A stretch of DNA of 64,000 nt from Gammaproteobacteria bacterium (GTDB lineage Bacteria > Pseudomonadota > Gammaproteobacteria > Thiohalobacterales > Thiohalobacteraceae). Location of the stretch: contig JAHJQQ010000026.1 in the NCBI GenBank assembly GCA_018819175.1, forward strand, positions 1-64,000. The letters run 5' to 3'. Below are positions 1 through 8,291 of the stretch, one piece after another. Each line of letters starts with the position of its first letter. Position 1 is the stretch's first letter. The notes beneath the pieces were generated by a model. The model searched no databases. It saw only the letters and a program-made list of their open reading frames with translations, and was not told the DNA's origin. The translations under genes were made by a program, and so were the position numbers.

Positions 1-140
1 AAGATGTGCTGCGGCAGAACGCCGATGGCGACCTTGGAGGACGGCAAACAAATCTGGAAGGAGAAGTTCATAATCTGAACTTGACCTGACAGACGCTTCC
101 GAAAATCCGGTAACTGTCAGATCAAGTCGCGATTACTACA
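1..140 (+). mobile_element. 3' end of an IS481/IS3-like insertion sequence (partial)
   Basis: From base 1 an open frame runs to a TGA at 76-78 and encodes a C-terminal tail with the core CCGRTPMATLEDGK followed by IWKEK. This resembles the conserved end of IS481/IS3-type integrase-core transposases, where a GKTPM-like motif precedes a basic tail. Just downstream an inverted repeat (CTGACAG at 86-92, CTGTCAG at 114-120) is followed by a TGTCAGATCAAGTC-like end, as is common at the right tip of such elements. Only about 25 residues are visible because the window starts inside the gene, so the family call rests on a short motif. The exact right boundary of the element is inferred. Confidence 0.55.
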
Positions 141-305
141 ACTCAGGATACCAGTCTTCAAAAGACTCATTTTTTTTCCACGAACAACTACTTACCTTCT
201 TTAACCCTGTGTTCTCTGTGCCTCTGTGGCAAAGATTATTTATTTGCCTTTTGATTTGAATAATGAATTTCAAGCATGTTTTTTGCGGACTAATGTATAA
301 AATCG

Positions 306-1103
306 TTACTGTATCGGCTTGTGAATTTCCTGCGCAACGAATATGACGATCTCGATAGCGATCAGGATGATGATGATCCATTCCAGAAAAGCTGAGTGCT
401 GGTGTTTTTGTTCGTCCGCAAGCATCTCGAACATTTCGTGGATGGTCTCAAGTTTTTTCGATAATAGATCAACGCGTTGACGAATTTCAAGATAGCGCGC
501 CGCTCTATTGTAGGTGGTCTCGTATTCTGGATATTCCCAGAAAAACTCCGGGGTATCGAGCAGGCCGTAATGCAAGATGATGTCGCTCTTGGTACCGAAT
601 AGCTGGCCGCGAATCTTGGCGATTTCACGGCGACTCAGTGCGATTTTTCCAGTTGTTGCCAGGGCTTCAGGTAAATTGGAATGCTTCTGTATCGTGCATT
701 GCGCCTGCCATTCGTATTCGATGAGTTTTAAGGACTGTGCCAGCGCATGGCTGACCGCCAGTCGTGACAAAGGATCATCATCGGCGAGGGTAATGGTGTC
801 GTGATTAATGCGCACTTCATTGCCCGAGGTGATAAAACGAAAGTGTTCCTGGCGGGAATCTTCAATATTATCGCCTTCAAGATGCAGGCGACGCAGTAAT
901 GCGCGACGTTCGTCTTCGTCGATGGCCCAGAACACGATCACGCCGTAGTCGAACATCCAGGCTTCGCCGCCAGGCAGGCTGATCAGTACTGCATCTCGGT
1001 AACGTACACCGCGCTCATTGCTCTGTAGCTTTGGATCCGCTGGTTTAGCCAGGTACACATCGCCAAAGTTAATTGCAGATAAACGATTATTATTAAAAAT
1101 CAT
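306..1103 (-). CDS. RMD1/DUF155 (YagE) family membrane protein
   Basis: Encodes 265 residues. The N-terminal half has the DUF155 pattern: a conserved core around residues 45-65 with a GEAWMFDYGVIVFW stretch, then EDERRALLRRL, a typical sporulation/RMD1 family signature. Residues around 185-200 carry the acidic FFWEYPEYETTY motif typical of the family C-terminal part, and residues 240-260 form one strongly hydrophobic helix (about ILIAIEIVIFVAQ), so the protein is probably tail-anchored. In eukaryotes RMD1-type proteins sit in the mitochondrial inner membrane; the bacterial role is unknown. It lies just downstream of a RimK-like remnant on the same strand, and in many proteobacteria DUF155 genes neighbour ATP-grasp/RimK genes, so the two were probably once an operon. 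Family assignment is good, function unknown. Confidence 0.75.
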   Translation of the reverse strand: MIFNNNRLSAINFGDVYLAKPADPKLQSNERGVRYRDAVLISLPGGEAWMFDYGVIVFWAIDEDERRALLRRLHLEGDNIEDSRQEHFRFITSGNEVRINHDTITLADDDPLSRLAVSHALAQSLKLIEYEWQAQCTIQKHSNLPEALATTGKIALSRREIAKIRGQLFGTKSDIILHYGLLDTPEFFWEYPEYETTYNRAARYLEIRQRVDLLSKKLETIHEMFEMLADEQKHQHSAFLEWIIIILIAIEIVIFVAQEIHKPIQ

Positions 1104-1144
1104 AGTTGCTATGTCCTGTGCATCATTGATGCAATTAATGCTTA

Positions 1145-1360
1145 TTAACTGCCGCTACGACGAGCTTCCATTCTACGCATTATTTCTGAGATAATGATCT
1201 TATATATATCACCCAGATAAAGGTCTTCGACGCCCTGGTCGATATTCGGGTTGTCATTTACCTCGATAACATAGCCAACACCATTTTTTTCTTTGATGTC
1301 GACGCCATAGAGGCCATTGCCAATTGGGCGAGTGGCCTTCATGGCAGCGTCGAGTACAGC
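1145..1360 (-). pseudogene. RimK-like ATP-grasp ligase, C-terminal remnant
   Basis: The reading frame encodes the last part of an ATP-grasp ligase. It includes NGLYGVDIKE and VIEVNDNPNIDQGVEDLYLG, which match the Mg/ATP-binding end of RimK-family glutamate ligases (acidic residue followed by the N-x-N metal site). Upstream of the first ATG (1342) the frame still codes for family-like residues (VLDAAMKATR), but an in-frame TGA lies just beyond them, and no N-terminal two thirds is present. A full RimK-type protein is about 300 residues or more, so this is a decayed 3' fragment rather than a gene. It sits 42 bases from the RMD1-like gene on the same strand. Confidence 0.7.
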
Positions 1361-1532
1361 TCACCATTACACATAGCCTGCTCTGTGCTGCGGCCGACCT
1401 CGTCTCAACCCTATAAGCCAATCAATAGCCATGCATGCTTTTCGCCGAGAACAGGCATGCCCTCCATAATCTCAGGTCAATGACGATCTAGCTGTAACAC
1501 AATCGTAATACGGCTGGTGTAAATTGTTCGCT

Positions 1533-3431
1533 ATGGACACAAGCTCTCTGCATGCCTTGAACTTTGAGGAACACCCTGCCCTCGATTCACTCCTTGATCA
1601 ATTACTGACGCTGCGCGAGACCACGCGGATACTGGCGGATGAACGCCTGGCCAAATTCAGCGCGGATTTCTCAGCTGGAAACGTCAACCCCAGCGCCGTC
1701 AATCTGGCTCAGTACCTGGCCTTGCGACGCCAGGACCTGCGCGATATCCAGGATCGGCTTGCGGCCCTGGGACTCTCGTCGTTGGGGCGTGGCGAGTCGC
1801 ACATTCTCGACAATCTCAACCGCGTAATCGGACTGCTCGCGCATAGCACAGGCACTGACATCAGCAATATCCCGCCCATGCCCGACGCTATCGATGCGGT
1901 CACGGGGCGCCGTCTGCTGGACGATCATTGCGATCAGGTGTTCGGTCCGCCACCGGTCGGGCGTGCGGTGCGGCTCATGGTGACACTGCCGGAGACTGCG
2001 GCCGACGATGCGTTGCTGGTGCATACCCTGGTGGCCGAGGGCATGAACTGCGCGCGCATCAACTGCGCGCATGATGACAGCACGGCCTGGAAGCGCATGA
2101 TTGCGCATGTGCGCAGTGCGGAGACTGCGATCGGGCGCGAATGTCGCGTACTCATGGATCTGGGCGGACAGAAGATTCGTACCGGCCCGGTCGAGACGCA
2201 ACCGGCGGTGTTTCATCTCAATCCGGAGCGGGATCGAATCGGCAAGATCGTCCAACCCGCCTGGGTGTTGCTGCAATCGGATGAAGGTGTAGCACAATCG
2301 CATCCTGCCGTCCGGGCGCATCAGGCACTGCTGCGGATTCCGGCCAAGGTGCATAAGGAGTTGGCAGCGGGCGACCGGATCGTCTTTACCGATCTGCGCG
2401 GCAAACGCCGCCATCTGGATATCAGTGAACGCACGCAGCAGGGTGATGTCATCGCACAGACGTGGCAAAGCGCCTATTTCACCGACGCGGCGGAGTTCAT
2501 CTGGCAATCGCCGGGGCATGATGGTCAGTACCGTAAACGTTCAAGCTTCAAACTCAATCCCTGTGCCGAAGTGCCCGTTGAAATCAAGGTCAATAGCGGT
2601 GATCCACTTCTCTTGAGCCTCGACGGTGCGTTTGGGCACCCGGCTCGATACGATGCCCAGGGCCACTTAATCACCCCTGCTCATATAGGCTGTTCACACC
2701 CCGATATCATTGCCCAACTGCAACCGGGGCAGCGGGTATGGATCGACGATGGCCGCATCGGCGCACTGGTCGAGACAGTCACGACTCAGGGCGTTTTGTT
2801 GCGCATAACCCATGCCGGTTCGCGTGGAGCACCGGTTCGTCCTGCCAAGGGCCTAAATTTCCCCGGCCTCAGCCTGAAGCTACCGGCACTGACGGAACAG
2901 GATCGTCAGGATCTGGATTTCATTGTGGAGCACGCGGACGGCGTGAACTTCTCTTTCGTACAAACCGCCGAGGACATGCGTTCACTGCTGGATGAACTGG
3001 ATCGACGCGGGGCCACGGATTTTCCGATCGTCGCCAAGATCGAGACGCAACAAGCAGTGACCAACCTCCCGGCCATTATCCTCAGCAGTATCGGTCGCCA
3101 CCCCTTGGGGATCATGATCGCGCGCGGTGATCTCGCCATCGAGATCGGCAATGCACGACTGGCCGAGATTCAGGAAGAAATCTTATGGCTGTGCGAGGCC
3201 GCGCATGTCCCCGTGGTCTGGGCGACACAGGTACTGGAGACCATGGCCAAGAAAGGCATACGGTCGCGCCCTGAACTGACCGACGCCGCCATGAGCGGCC
3301 GTGCCGAGTGCGTCATGCTGAACAAGGGCCCCTACATCCTGGATGCCATTCGGGTGCTCGACAGCATCCTCACGCGCATGGAGGCGCATCAGCGCAAAAA
3401 GGACTCACGCCTGCGGGCGTTGCACTGGTAA
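1533..3431 (+). CDS. pyruvate-kinase-like enzyme with N-terminal extension
   Basis: About 632 residues. The first ~140 residues are an extension not found in classical pyruvate kinase. The barrel then begins with a TLPETAADD... EGMNCARINCAHD segment, equivalent to the TIGP...GMNVARLNFSHG region, followed by DLGGQKIRTG. The pyruvate-kinase signature IVAKIETQQAV holds the catalytic lysine (K502), and GIMIARGDLAIEIG follows, normally GIMVARGDLGVE. The protein stops soon after the barrel (WATQVLETM, SRPELTDAAMSG), so the regulatory C-terminal domain is missing. ATG at 1533 is preferred over a TTG nine bases upstream because neither has a clear Shine-Dalgarno and ATG is the commoner start. Expected to act on phosphoenolpyruvate or pyruvate in the cytoplasm, but the insertions leave the exact substrate open. 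It stands alone on this strand. Confidence 0.75.
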   Translation: MDTSSLHALNFEEHPALDSLLDQLLTLRETTRILADERLAKFSADFSAGNVNPSAVNLAQYLALRRQDLRDIQDRLAALGLSSLGRGESHILDNLNRVIGLLAHSTGTDISNIPPMPDAIDAVTGRRLLDDHCDQVFGPPPVGRAVRLMVTLPETAADDALLVHTLVAEGMNCARINCAHDDSTAWKRMIAHVRSAETAIGRECRVLMDLGGQKIRTGPVETQPAVFHLNPERDRIGKIVQPAWVLLQSDEGVAQSHPAVRAHQALLRIPAKVHKELAAGDRIVFTDLRGKRRHLDISERTQQGDVIAQTWQSAYFTDAAEFIWQSPGHDGQYRKRSSFKLNPCAEVPVEIKVNSGDPLLLSLDGAFGHPARYDAQGHLITPAHIGCSHPDIIAQLQPGQRVWIDDGRIGALVETVTTQGVLLRITHAGSRGAPVRPAKGLNFPGLSLKLPALTEQDRQDLDFIVEHADGVNFSFVQTAEDMRSLLDELDRRGATDFPIVAKIETQQAVTNLPAIILSSIGRHPLGIMIARGDLAIEIGNARLAEIQEEILWLCEAAHVPVVWATQVLETMAKKGIRSRPELTDAAMSGRAECVMLNKGPYILDAIRVLDSILTRMEAHQRKKDSRLRALHW

Positions 3432-3834
3432 TGTTGAAACAACTTAACGCATAAAATCCGTTGCCGTCATTGCCGGTCCATTACGAGCGGAATGCTCAAT
3501 ATGCCGAATGTCTTCTCCGTCAATATTGATATCAGCGGGGTAGCCCGGATGAAGCGAAGCGGAATCCGGGGAAACAGCGGTCTTACCCGAATGGCACATA
3601 CTTAAGGCGACGTCCCCGTTTTTTCGTCATTCCGGCGCAGGCTGGACAAAAGCGCTTGCGCGTTGAACGCCCGCAAGGGCGGCCCGAAGGGCGAGCGCAG
3701 CGAGTAATCCAGGGTTTCACCTACGGATGCGGGTTCTGGATCCCGGCCTGCGCCGGGATGACGGTGGTTCCGGGCTTAAGTAAGTGCCATCCCGGTCTTA
3801 CCCCGTGCACTTCGAACTCAGAGTCACATTATTT
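3432..3834. repeat. intergenic region with REP-type and inverted repeats
   Basis: No gene is seen here. A REP-like unit (GCCCGGATGAAGCGAAGCGG, about 3543-3570) is the same sequence found at 41.26-41.37 kb and 63.13-63.24 kb. A second palindromic pair is formed by CATTCCGGCGCAGGCTGG (about 3629-3646) and its imperfect complement around 3738-3760 (CCGGCCTGCGCCGGGATGAC), about 90 bases apart. Both types are common dispersed non-coding repeats in proteobacterial chromosomes. The region separates the convergent pyruvate-kinase-like gene and metal-efflux operon. Confidence 0.7.
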
Positions 3835-4137
3835 TCAGTCGATGCGTCCCACAGTCAGCAGCGGCATCAGCCAATAGTGCATGCCGCTGCCACTGAAAGC
3901 CTGACGCACATCTTCGATCAGTTGATTCGCCGTTGCCTCGGACAGATGCAGATGAAACATCACTTGCCGGCGCCTGCCTGCGACCTGTTCCGCCGCAGTC
4001 AGTGAGTGCACCGAGGTGCCGTGACCGCTGATGGTCATACTACTAAACCCCTTGATGTCGTCGCGTTCCAGCAACCAATCGACCACGGCATTCTCGACAG
4101 AGGGTGTGACGATCAGTACAAGCAGACATTGTTCCAT
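3835..4137 (-). CDS. DUF3240 family protein (PII-like fold), last gene of metal efflux operon
   Basis: 100 residues. The sequence MEQCLLVLIVTPSVENAVVD with a later HLHLSEATANQLIEDVR fits DUF3240, small PII/CutA-like ferredoxin-fold proteins that commonly follow CusA/CzcA-type pumps. The ATG at 4137 lies one base after the stop codon of the pump gene, indicating translational coupling and the same operon. An in-frame start further upstream lies inside the pump gene and is not needed. No metal-binding cysteines are present; the candidate ligands are histidines (GHGTSVH, FHLHLS). A role in sensing or modulating metal efflux is inferred from context only. Confidence 0.75.
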   Translation of the reverse strand: MEQCLLVLIVTPSVENAVVDWLLERDDIKGFSSMTISGHGTSVHSLTAAEQVAGRRRQVMFHLHLSEATANQLIEDVRQAFSGSGMHYWLMPLLTVGRID

Positions 4138-4138
4138 A

Positions 4139-7100
4139 TCAAACTCCAGAATTTTCGACGCCAAAGCGGCGGTACAGCATCGGCAACAGGAAGAGCGTCA
4201 GCAGTGTCGATGATACCAATCCACCGATGACGACAATCGCCAGAGGCCGCTGGATTTCTGAGCCAGGGCCGGTTGCAAACAACAGTGGCACCAGACCGAA
4301 GGCCGCAATCGTTGCCGTCATCAGCACCGGGCGCAGACGTCGCATGGCACCTTCCAGAACGACTTCGGCGATTGGACGACCCAGTGCCAGTAGTTGATTA
4401 AAATAACTGACCATCACCACACCGTTAAGCACAGCGATACCGAGCAGAGCGATAAACCCTACTGAGGCCGGCACCGACAGGTATTCGCCCGTAATAAATA
4501 GGCCGATGACACCGCCAATCAAGGCGAACGGGACATTGGACAGTACCAGCAGCGATTGGCGCACTGAACGGAATGTCGAGAACAGGGTTAAAAAAATCAA
4601 CACAAGCGCGACCGGCACGACGACCGATAAGCGCTTCGCCGCACGCTGCTGGTTTTCGAACTGACCACCCCACGCCAGGTAATAGCCGCTCGGTAGACTG
4701 ACCTGCTGCGTAACGACCTGCTTCGCTTCCTCGACAAAACTCACCAGATCACGTCCGGCGACATTGGCGATCACGACTGCCATGCGGTTGCCGCCTTCGC
4801 GTTTAATCGCCACCGGGCCTTCGACGCGTTCGATCTGTACGAGGTTTTCCAGGCTGGCGACCCCATTGTCCGCCAGCGAAAAGCGCAGATTGGCAAATAC
4901 CGCCGGCGATTCACGCAGTGATTCCGGACCTCTCAACAGCAATGGAATCCGACGTACATCTTGATAGATGGTTCCCACTCGCATGCCATCGACCTGGGTG
5001 CGCAGATCGCGCTGCAGACTGTCCATGGAGATGCCGAGGCGCCCGGTGGCCATACGATCGACAGCCAACTGGTAATACTGCGCACCTTCATTACGTGGGG
5101 TATAGACGTCTTCCGCACCACTGACCTTTTTCAAAGTCTCGACAATGGCATCCGCGGTCGCATTGAGTTGGTTCTGATCGTTGCCAAACACCTTGATGGC
5201 AAGATCGCCACGCACACCGGTGAGCATTTCGGATACCCGCATCTCGATCGGTTGAGTGAAGGCATAGCCGACCCCGGGAAAGTCATCGAGCACATCGCGG
5301 ATCGTATCAATCAGCGCTTCTTTATTCGCCATGCGCCACTCATCACGCGGTTTCAGGACCAGGAAACTGTCCGTCTCGTTGAGCCCCATCGGGTCGAGAC
5401 CCAATTCATCGGAGCCGGCGCGTGCAACGATACTGGTGACTTCCGGCACGCGTTCCAGAATGGCTTTCTGTACCCGCATATCGATGTCGATGGATTCCTG
5501 CAGACTGATGGACGGCAGCTTCTCCAATTGCACAATCAGATCGCCCTCGTCCATGGTCGGCATGAACGACTTGCCGATCTGGGTATACAACAGTCCGGCG
5601 AGTACCAGCAGGATCAACGCCACCGCACCGACACTGCGGACGTTCGCCAGCGCCCAAATCAGGGCCGGACGATAGGCCTTCAGTAGTACCCGCACCAGCC
5701 GCGGCTCCTCATGCGACACCTTGCGGATCAGATAAGATGCCAGCACCGGGATGACCGTCAATGACAGCAGCAGTGAGGCACCCAGTGCGAACACGATAGT
5801 CAATGCGACTGGAATGAACAGCTTGCCTTCCAGACCCTGCAATGTAAGCAGTGGCAAGAACACGATGATGATGATCAGAATGCCCGAGGTGACGGGGACT
5901 GCGACTTCGCGTGCGGCACGGTAGATCAGGTGTAATCGCGGCAGGCGTTGCGCCGCACCCTGTCTGGCCAACTGAGTTACGACGTTCTCGACCACCACGA
6001 CTGCCGCATCCACCAGCATGCCAACGGCAATGGAGAGACCACCCAACGACATCAAGTTAGCCGACATGCCGAAACGCTGCATGAGAATGAAGGTCGCCAG
6101 TGCCGACAGTGGCAAAATAAGCGCCACAGTCAGCGCGGCGCGTACATTGCCCAGGAACAGCACCAGCAGTATCAGCACCAATACTGTCGCCTCGATCAGC
6201 GCCTTGGTGACCGTGCCCACGGCTTTGTTCACCAGCTGCCCGCGATCATAAAATACTTCGATACGAACGCCTTCGGGCAAACTCGGTTTGAGTTCTTCCA
6301 GCTTGACGCGCACGCCCTGGACGACATCGCGCGCATTCGCGCCGCGCAGACCCAGCACGAGTCCTTGCACCGTCTCACCATTACCGTTGCGGGTCACCGC
6401 GCCATAGCGTGTGATAGCACCGATGCTGACCTTGGCGATATCGCTGACCCGAACCGGCTCAGCGCGATCGGCGCGAACCACAATGGCGCGGACATCGTCC
6501 AGAGACTGAATGGTGCCTTCGGTGCGCACCAGCAACACTTCCTCACCATCGTTCAGGCGACCGGCACCGTCGTTGCGATTGTTCTGCTCCAATGCCTCTT
6601 GCAGGGCGTCCAGACTGACACCCAACGCCAACATTCGGGCATTGTCAGGAATAACTTCATAGCTGCGCACCTGGCCACCCAGTGAATTGACGTCGGCGAC
6701 ACCCGGCACCCCGCGCAGCGCCGGACGGATCACCCAGTCAAGCAGATCGCGGCGCGCCATGCTGTCCAGTTCACCGCCTTCGATACTGAACATGAACATC
6801 TCGCCAAGCGGTGTGGTCATAGGTGCGATGCCACCGGAAATGTCCGCGGGCAGATCTCCCCACAGCGCATTCAGACGCTCGGCCACTTGCTGACGCGCCC
6901 AATAGATATCCGTACCTTCCGCGAAATCGACAGTGATATCGGTCAGTGCGTATTTGGCGATGGAGCGCAACATGGATTGCTGCGGTATACCCAGCATCTC
7001 GACTTCGATCGGTGCGGTGATCCGCGTTTCAACCTCTTCCGGCGTCATGCCCGGTGCCTTCACGATGATCTTCACCTGGGTCGTCGATACATCGGGGAAG

Positions 7101-7210
7101 GCATCGATCGGCGTGTTCATGAAGGCATACCAGCCACCACCGATGATCAGGGCAATCATCAACAGGACCAGCATCCGCTGAGTAAGTGCGAACTGAATAA
7201 GGCGGTCCAT
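4139..7210 (-). CDS. CusA/CzcA family heavy-metal efflux RND pump
   Basis: 1023 residues from the ATG at 7210, which lies one base beyond the stop of the adaptor gene. This is the inner-membrane proton antiporter of a tripartite export system moving metal ions from periplasm or cytoplasm to outside. It begins MDRLIQFALTQRMLVLLMIA (first membrane helix), has the large periplasmic loops and twelve membrane segments, and in the fourth helix carries VGMLVDAAVVVVEN. In the heavy-metal RND classification, a DAA form without the DFG/DGA residues resembles the Cu/Ag-type subgroup more than the Zn/Co/Cd subgroup. That substrate inference is tentative, because periplasmic methionine ligands cannot be assigned by eye. 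It is preceded by outer membrane factor and adaptor genes and followed by a DUF3240 gene. Confidence 0.9.
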   Translation of the reverse strand: MDRLIQFALTQRMLVLLMIALIIGGGWYAFMNTPIDAFPDVSTTQVKIIVKAPGMTPEEVETRITAPIEVEMLGIPQQSMLRSIAKYALTDITVDFAEGTDIYWARQQVAERLNALWGDLPADISGGIAPMTTPLGEMFMFSIEGGELDSMARRDLLDWVIRPALRGVPGVADVNSLGGQVRSYEVIPDNARMLALGVSLDALQEALEQNNRNDGAGRLNDGEEVLLVRTEGTIQSLDDVRAIVVRADRAEPVRVSDIAKVSIGAITRYGAVTRNGNGETVQGLVLGLRGANARDVVQGVRVKLEELKPSLPEGVRIEVFYDRGQLVNKAVGTVTKALIEATVLVLILLVLFLGNVRAALTVALILPLSALATFILMQRFGMSANLMSLGGLSIAVGMLVDAAVVVVENVVTQLARQGAAQRLPRLHLIYRAAREVAVPVTSGILIIIIVFLPLLTLQGLEGKLFIPVALTIVFALGASLLLSLTVIPVLASYLIRKVSHEEPRLVRVLLKAYRPALIWALANVRSVGAVALILLVLAGLLYTQIGKSFMPTMDEGDLIVQLEKLPSISLQESIDIDMRVQKAILERVPEVTSIVARAGSDELGLDPMGLNETDSFLVLKPRDEWRMANKEALIDTIRDVLDDFPGVGYAFTQPIEMRVSEMLTGVRGDLAIKVFGNDQNQLNATADAIVETLKKVSGAEDVYTPRNEGAQYYQLAVDRMATGRLGISMDSLQRDLRTQVDGMRVGTIYQDVRRIPLLLRGPESLRESPAVFANLRFSLADNGVASLENLVQIERVEGPVAIKREGGNRMAVVIANVAGRDLVSFVEEAKQVVTQQVSLPSGYYLAWGGQFENQQRAAKRLSVVVPVALVLIFLTLFSTFRSVRQSLLVLSNVPFALIGGVIGLFITGEYLSVPASVGFIALLGIAVLNGVVMVSYFNQLLALGRPIAEVVLEGAMRRLRPVLMTATIAAFGLVPLLFATGPGSEIQRPLAIVVIGGLVSSTLLTLFLLPMLYRRFGVENSGV

Positions 7211-7211
7211 T

Positions 7212-8291
7212 TTATTCTCCGCCTCCAAGCCAGGCGGCCTTGAGTGCGGCGGTACCGGAAACCGCAATCTTACTGTCCGCGGCTAGATCAGCCTGGATGA
7301 TCAAATGCTCCGGTTCCTCGTGCAGTACCTGCACCTCGACCGGTAGGAAACCCTCTGGCTGTTCGATAAAAATATAGCTCCTGGCTTCGGAGCGAAGCAC
7401 CGCACTCCGGGGCACGCGCAGGCTGCCGCCGGTTCCCATTTCCAGTTGCACCTGCACGAACTGTCCCGGACGCAAACGTTCCGCGCCCGCATTGATTTCC
7501 GCGCGGATCAGCACGCCCTGATCGACGCCATGCACCTGCTGGCCGATGGCGACGATACGCCCCGCCATGCCGAAATCCGGTACTTGCACCGTTTGCCCGG
7601 TCTGCAGCAAGACGGCCTGAGCGAGCGGCACATGGATTTCCAGCCAGAGTGGTTTGAGGCTACCTAACTTATAGAGTGGATCGGAAGCCACAACCCGTTC
7701 GCCGACGTTGACCATTTGCTTCAGCAGTACGCTGTCAAAGGGTGCCCGGATGATCAGGCTACTGCTGAGTTTCCGGTCGGTACGTAGGTTTGCCAGTGCA
7801 GCCTTGTCCATGCCGGCAAGTTCAAGCAAGTGACGCACGCGCGCCAGCGAAGCGTCGAGTTCCTGGTAATCGGCTTTAGTCTCAAGCATCCGCCGCTCGG
7901 CGATGATGCCTTCCTTATACAGCTGCTGGTCACGCGAATAAGCGGACCGTGCAAGATCGTAGCGTGTATAGGCCTCCAGATATTCGCCCTGCAAATCCAG
8001 CAAACGCGGACTCTGCAGACTCGCCAGCGGCTGGCCGGCGGTCAGCTGTTCGCCTTCACCGACCAGCAGGGTTTCGATCAGGCCATCCAGCGGGGCTGCT
8101 ATAACCTGTAATTGAGCGTTCGGCACAGTCACCTGGGCCGGCAGCCGGGCACTCATACCTGCGTCGATCACTGTCACGGGTTCAACTTCAATACCCAACG
8201 CTACGCGCTGCGCGGCATTGAACGGAACGACTTCTGCAGCAGCCAGATTCATACTTATCACCAGCGTTGCGGCTACAACTAGGCTCTTCAT
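7212..8291 (-). CDS. RND efflux periplasmic adaptor (CusB/CzcB type)
   Basis: 359 residues, with a signal peptide (MKSLVVAATLVISMNLAAAE) and a membrane-fusion-protein layout. A lipoyl/barrel-sandwich half (LPAQVTVPNAQLQVIAAPLDG) is followed by an alpha-helical hairpin (about residues 100-165) and the second lipoyl half (IRAPFDSVLLKQMVNVGERV). The beta-barrel and membrane-proximal domains complete the protein. It links the inner-membrane pump to the outer membrane factor. The stop codon is one base before the pump start, and its ATG overlaps the stop of the upstream outer membrane factor gene by four bases. No N-terminal metal-binding methionine cluster typical of E. coli CusB is visible. Confidence 0.9.
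   Translation of the reverse strand: MKSLVVAATLVISMNLAAAEVVPFNAAQRVALGIEVEPVTVIDAGMSARLPAQVTVPNAQLQVIAAPLDGLIETLLVGEGEQLTAGQPLASLQSPRLLDLQGEYLEAYTRYDLARSAYSRDQQLYKEGIIAERRMLETKADYQELDASLARVRHLLELAGMDKAALANLRTDRKLSSSLIIRAPFDSVLLKQMVNVGERVVASDPLYKLGSLKPLWLEIHVPLAQAVLLQTGQTVQVPDFGMAGRIVAIGQQVHGVDQGVLIRAEINAGAERLRPGQFVQVQLEMGTGGSLRVPRSAVLRSEARSYIFIEQPEGFLPVEVQVLHEEPEHLIIQADLAADSKIAVSGTAALKAAWLGGGE

Noticed and set aside
1671..2519. 282-codon open frame on the minus strand
   Set aside because: Lies wholly inside the pyruvate-kinase-like gene and is rich in H, R and Q from antisense of GC-rich codons; no domain-like sequence.
4961..5686. 241-codon open frame on the plus strand
   Set aside because: Antisense of the metal pump gene; no recognisable protein features.
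5948..6685. 245-codon open frame on the plus strand
   Set aside because: Antisense of the metal pump gene, with extreme H and Q content typical of shadow frames.
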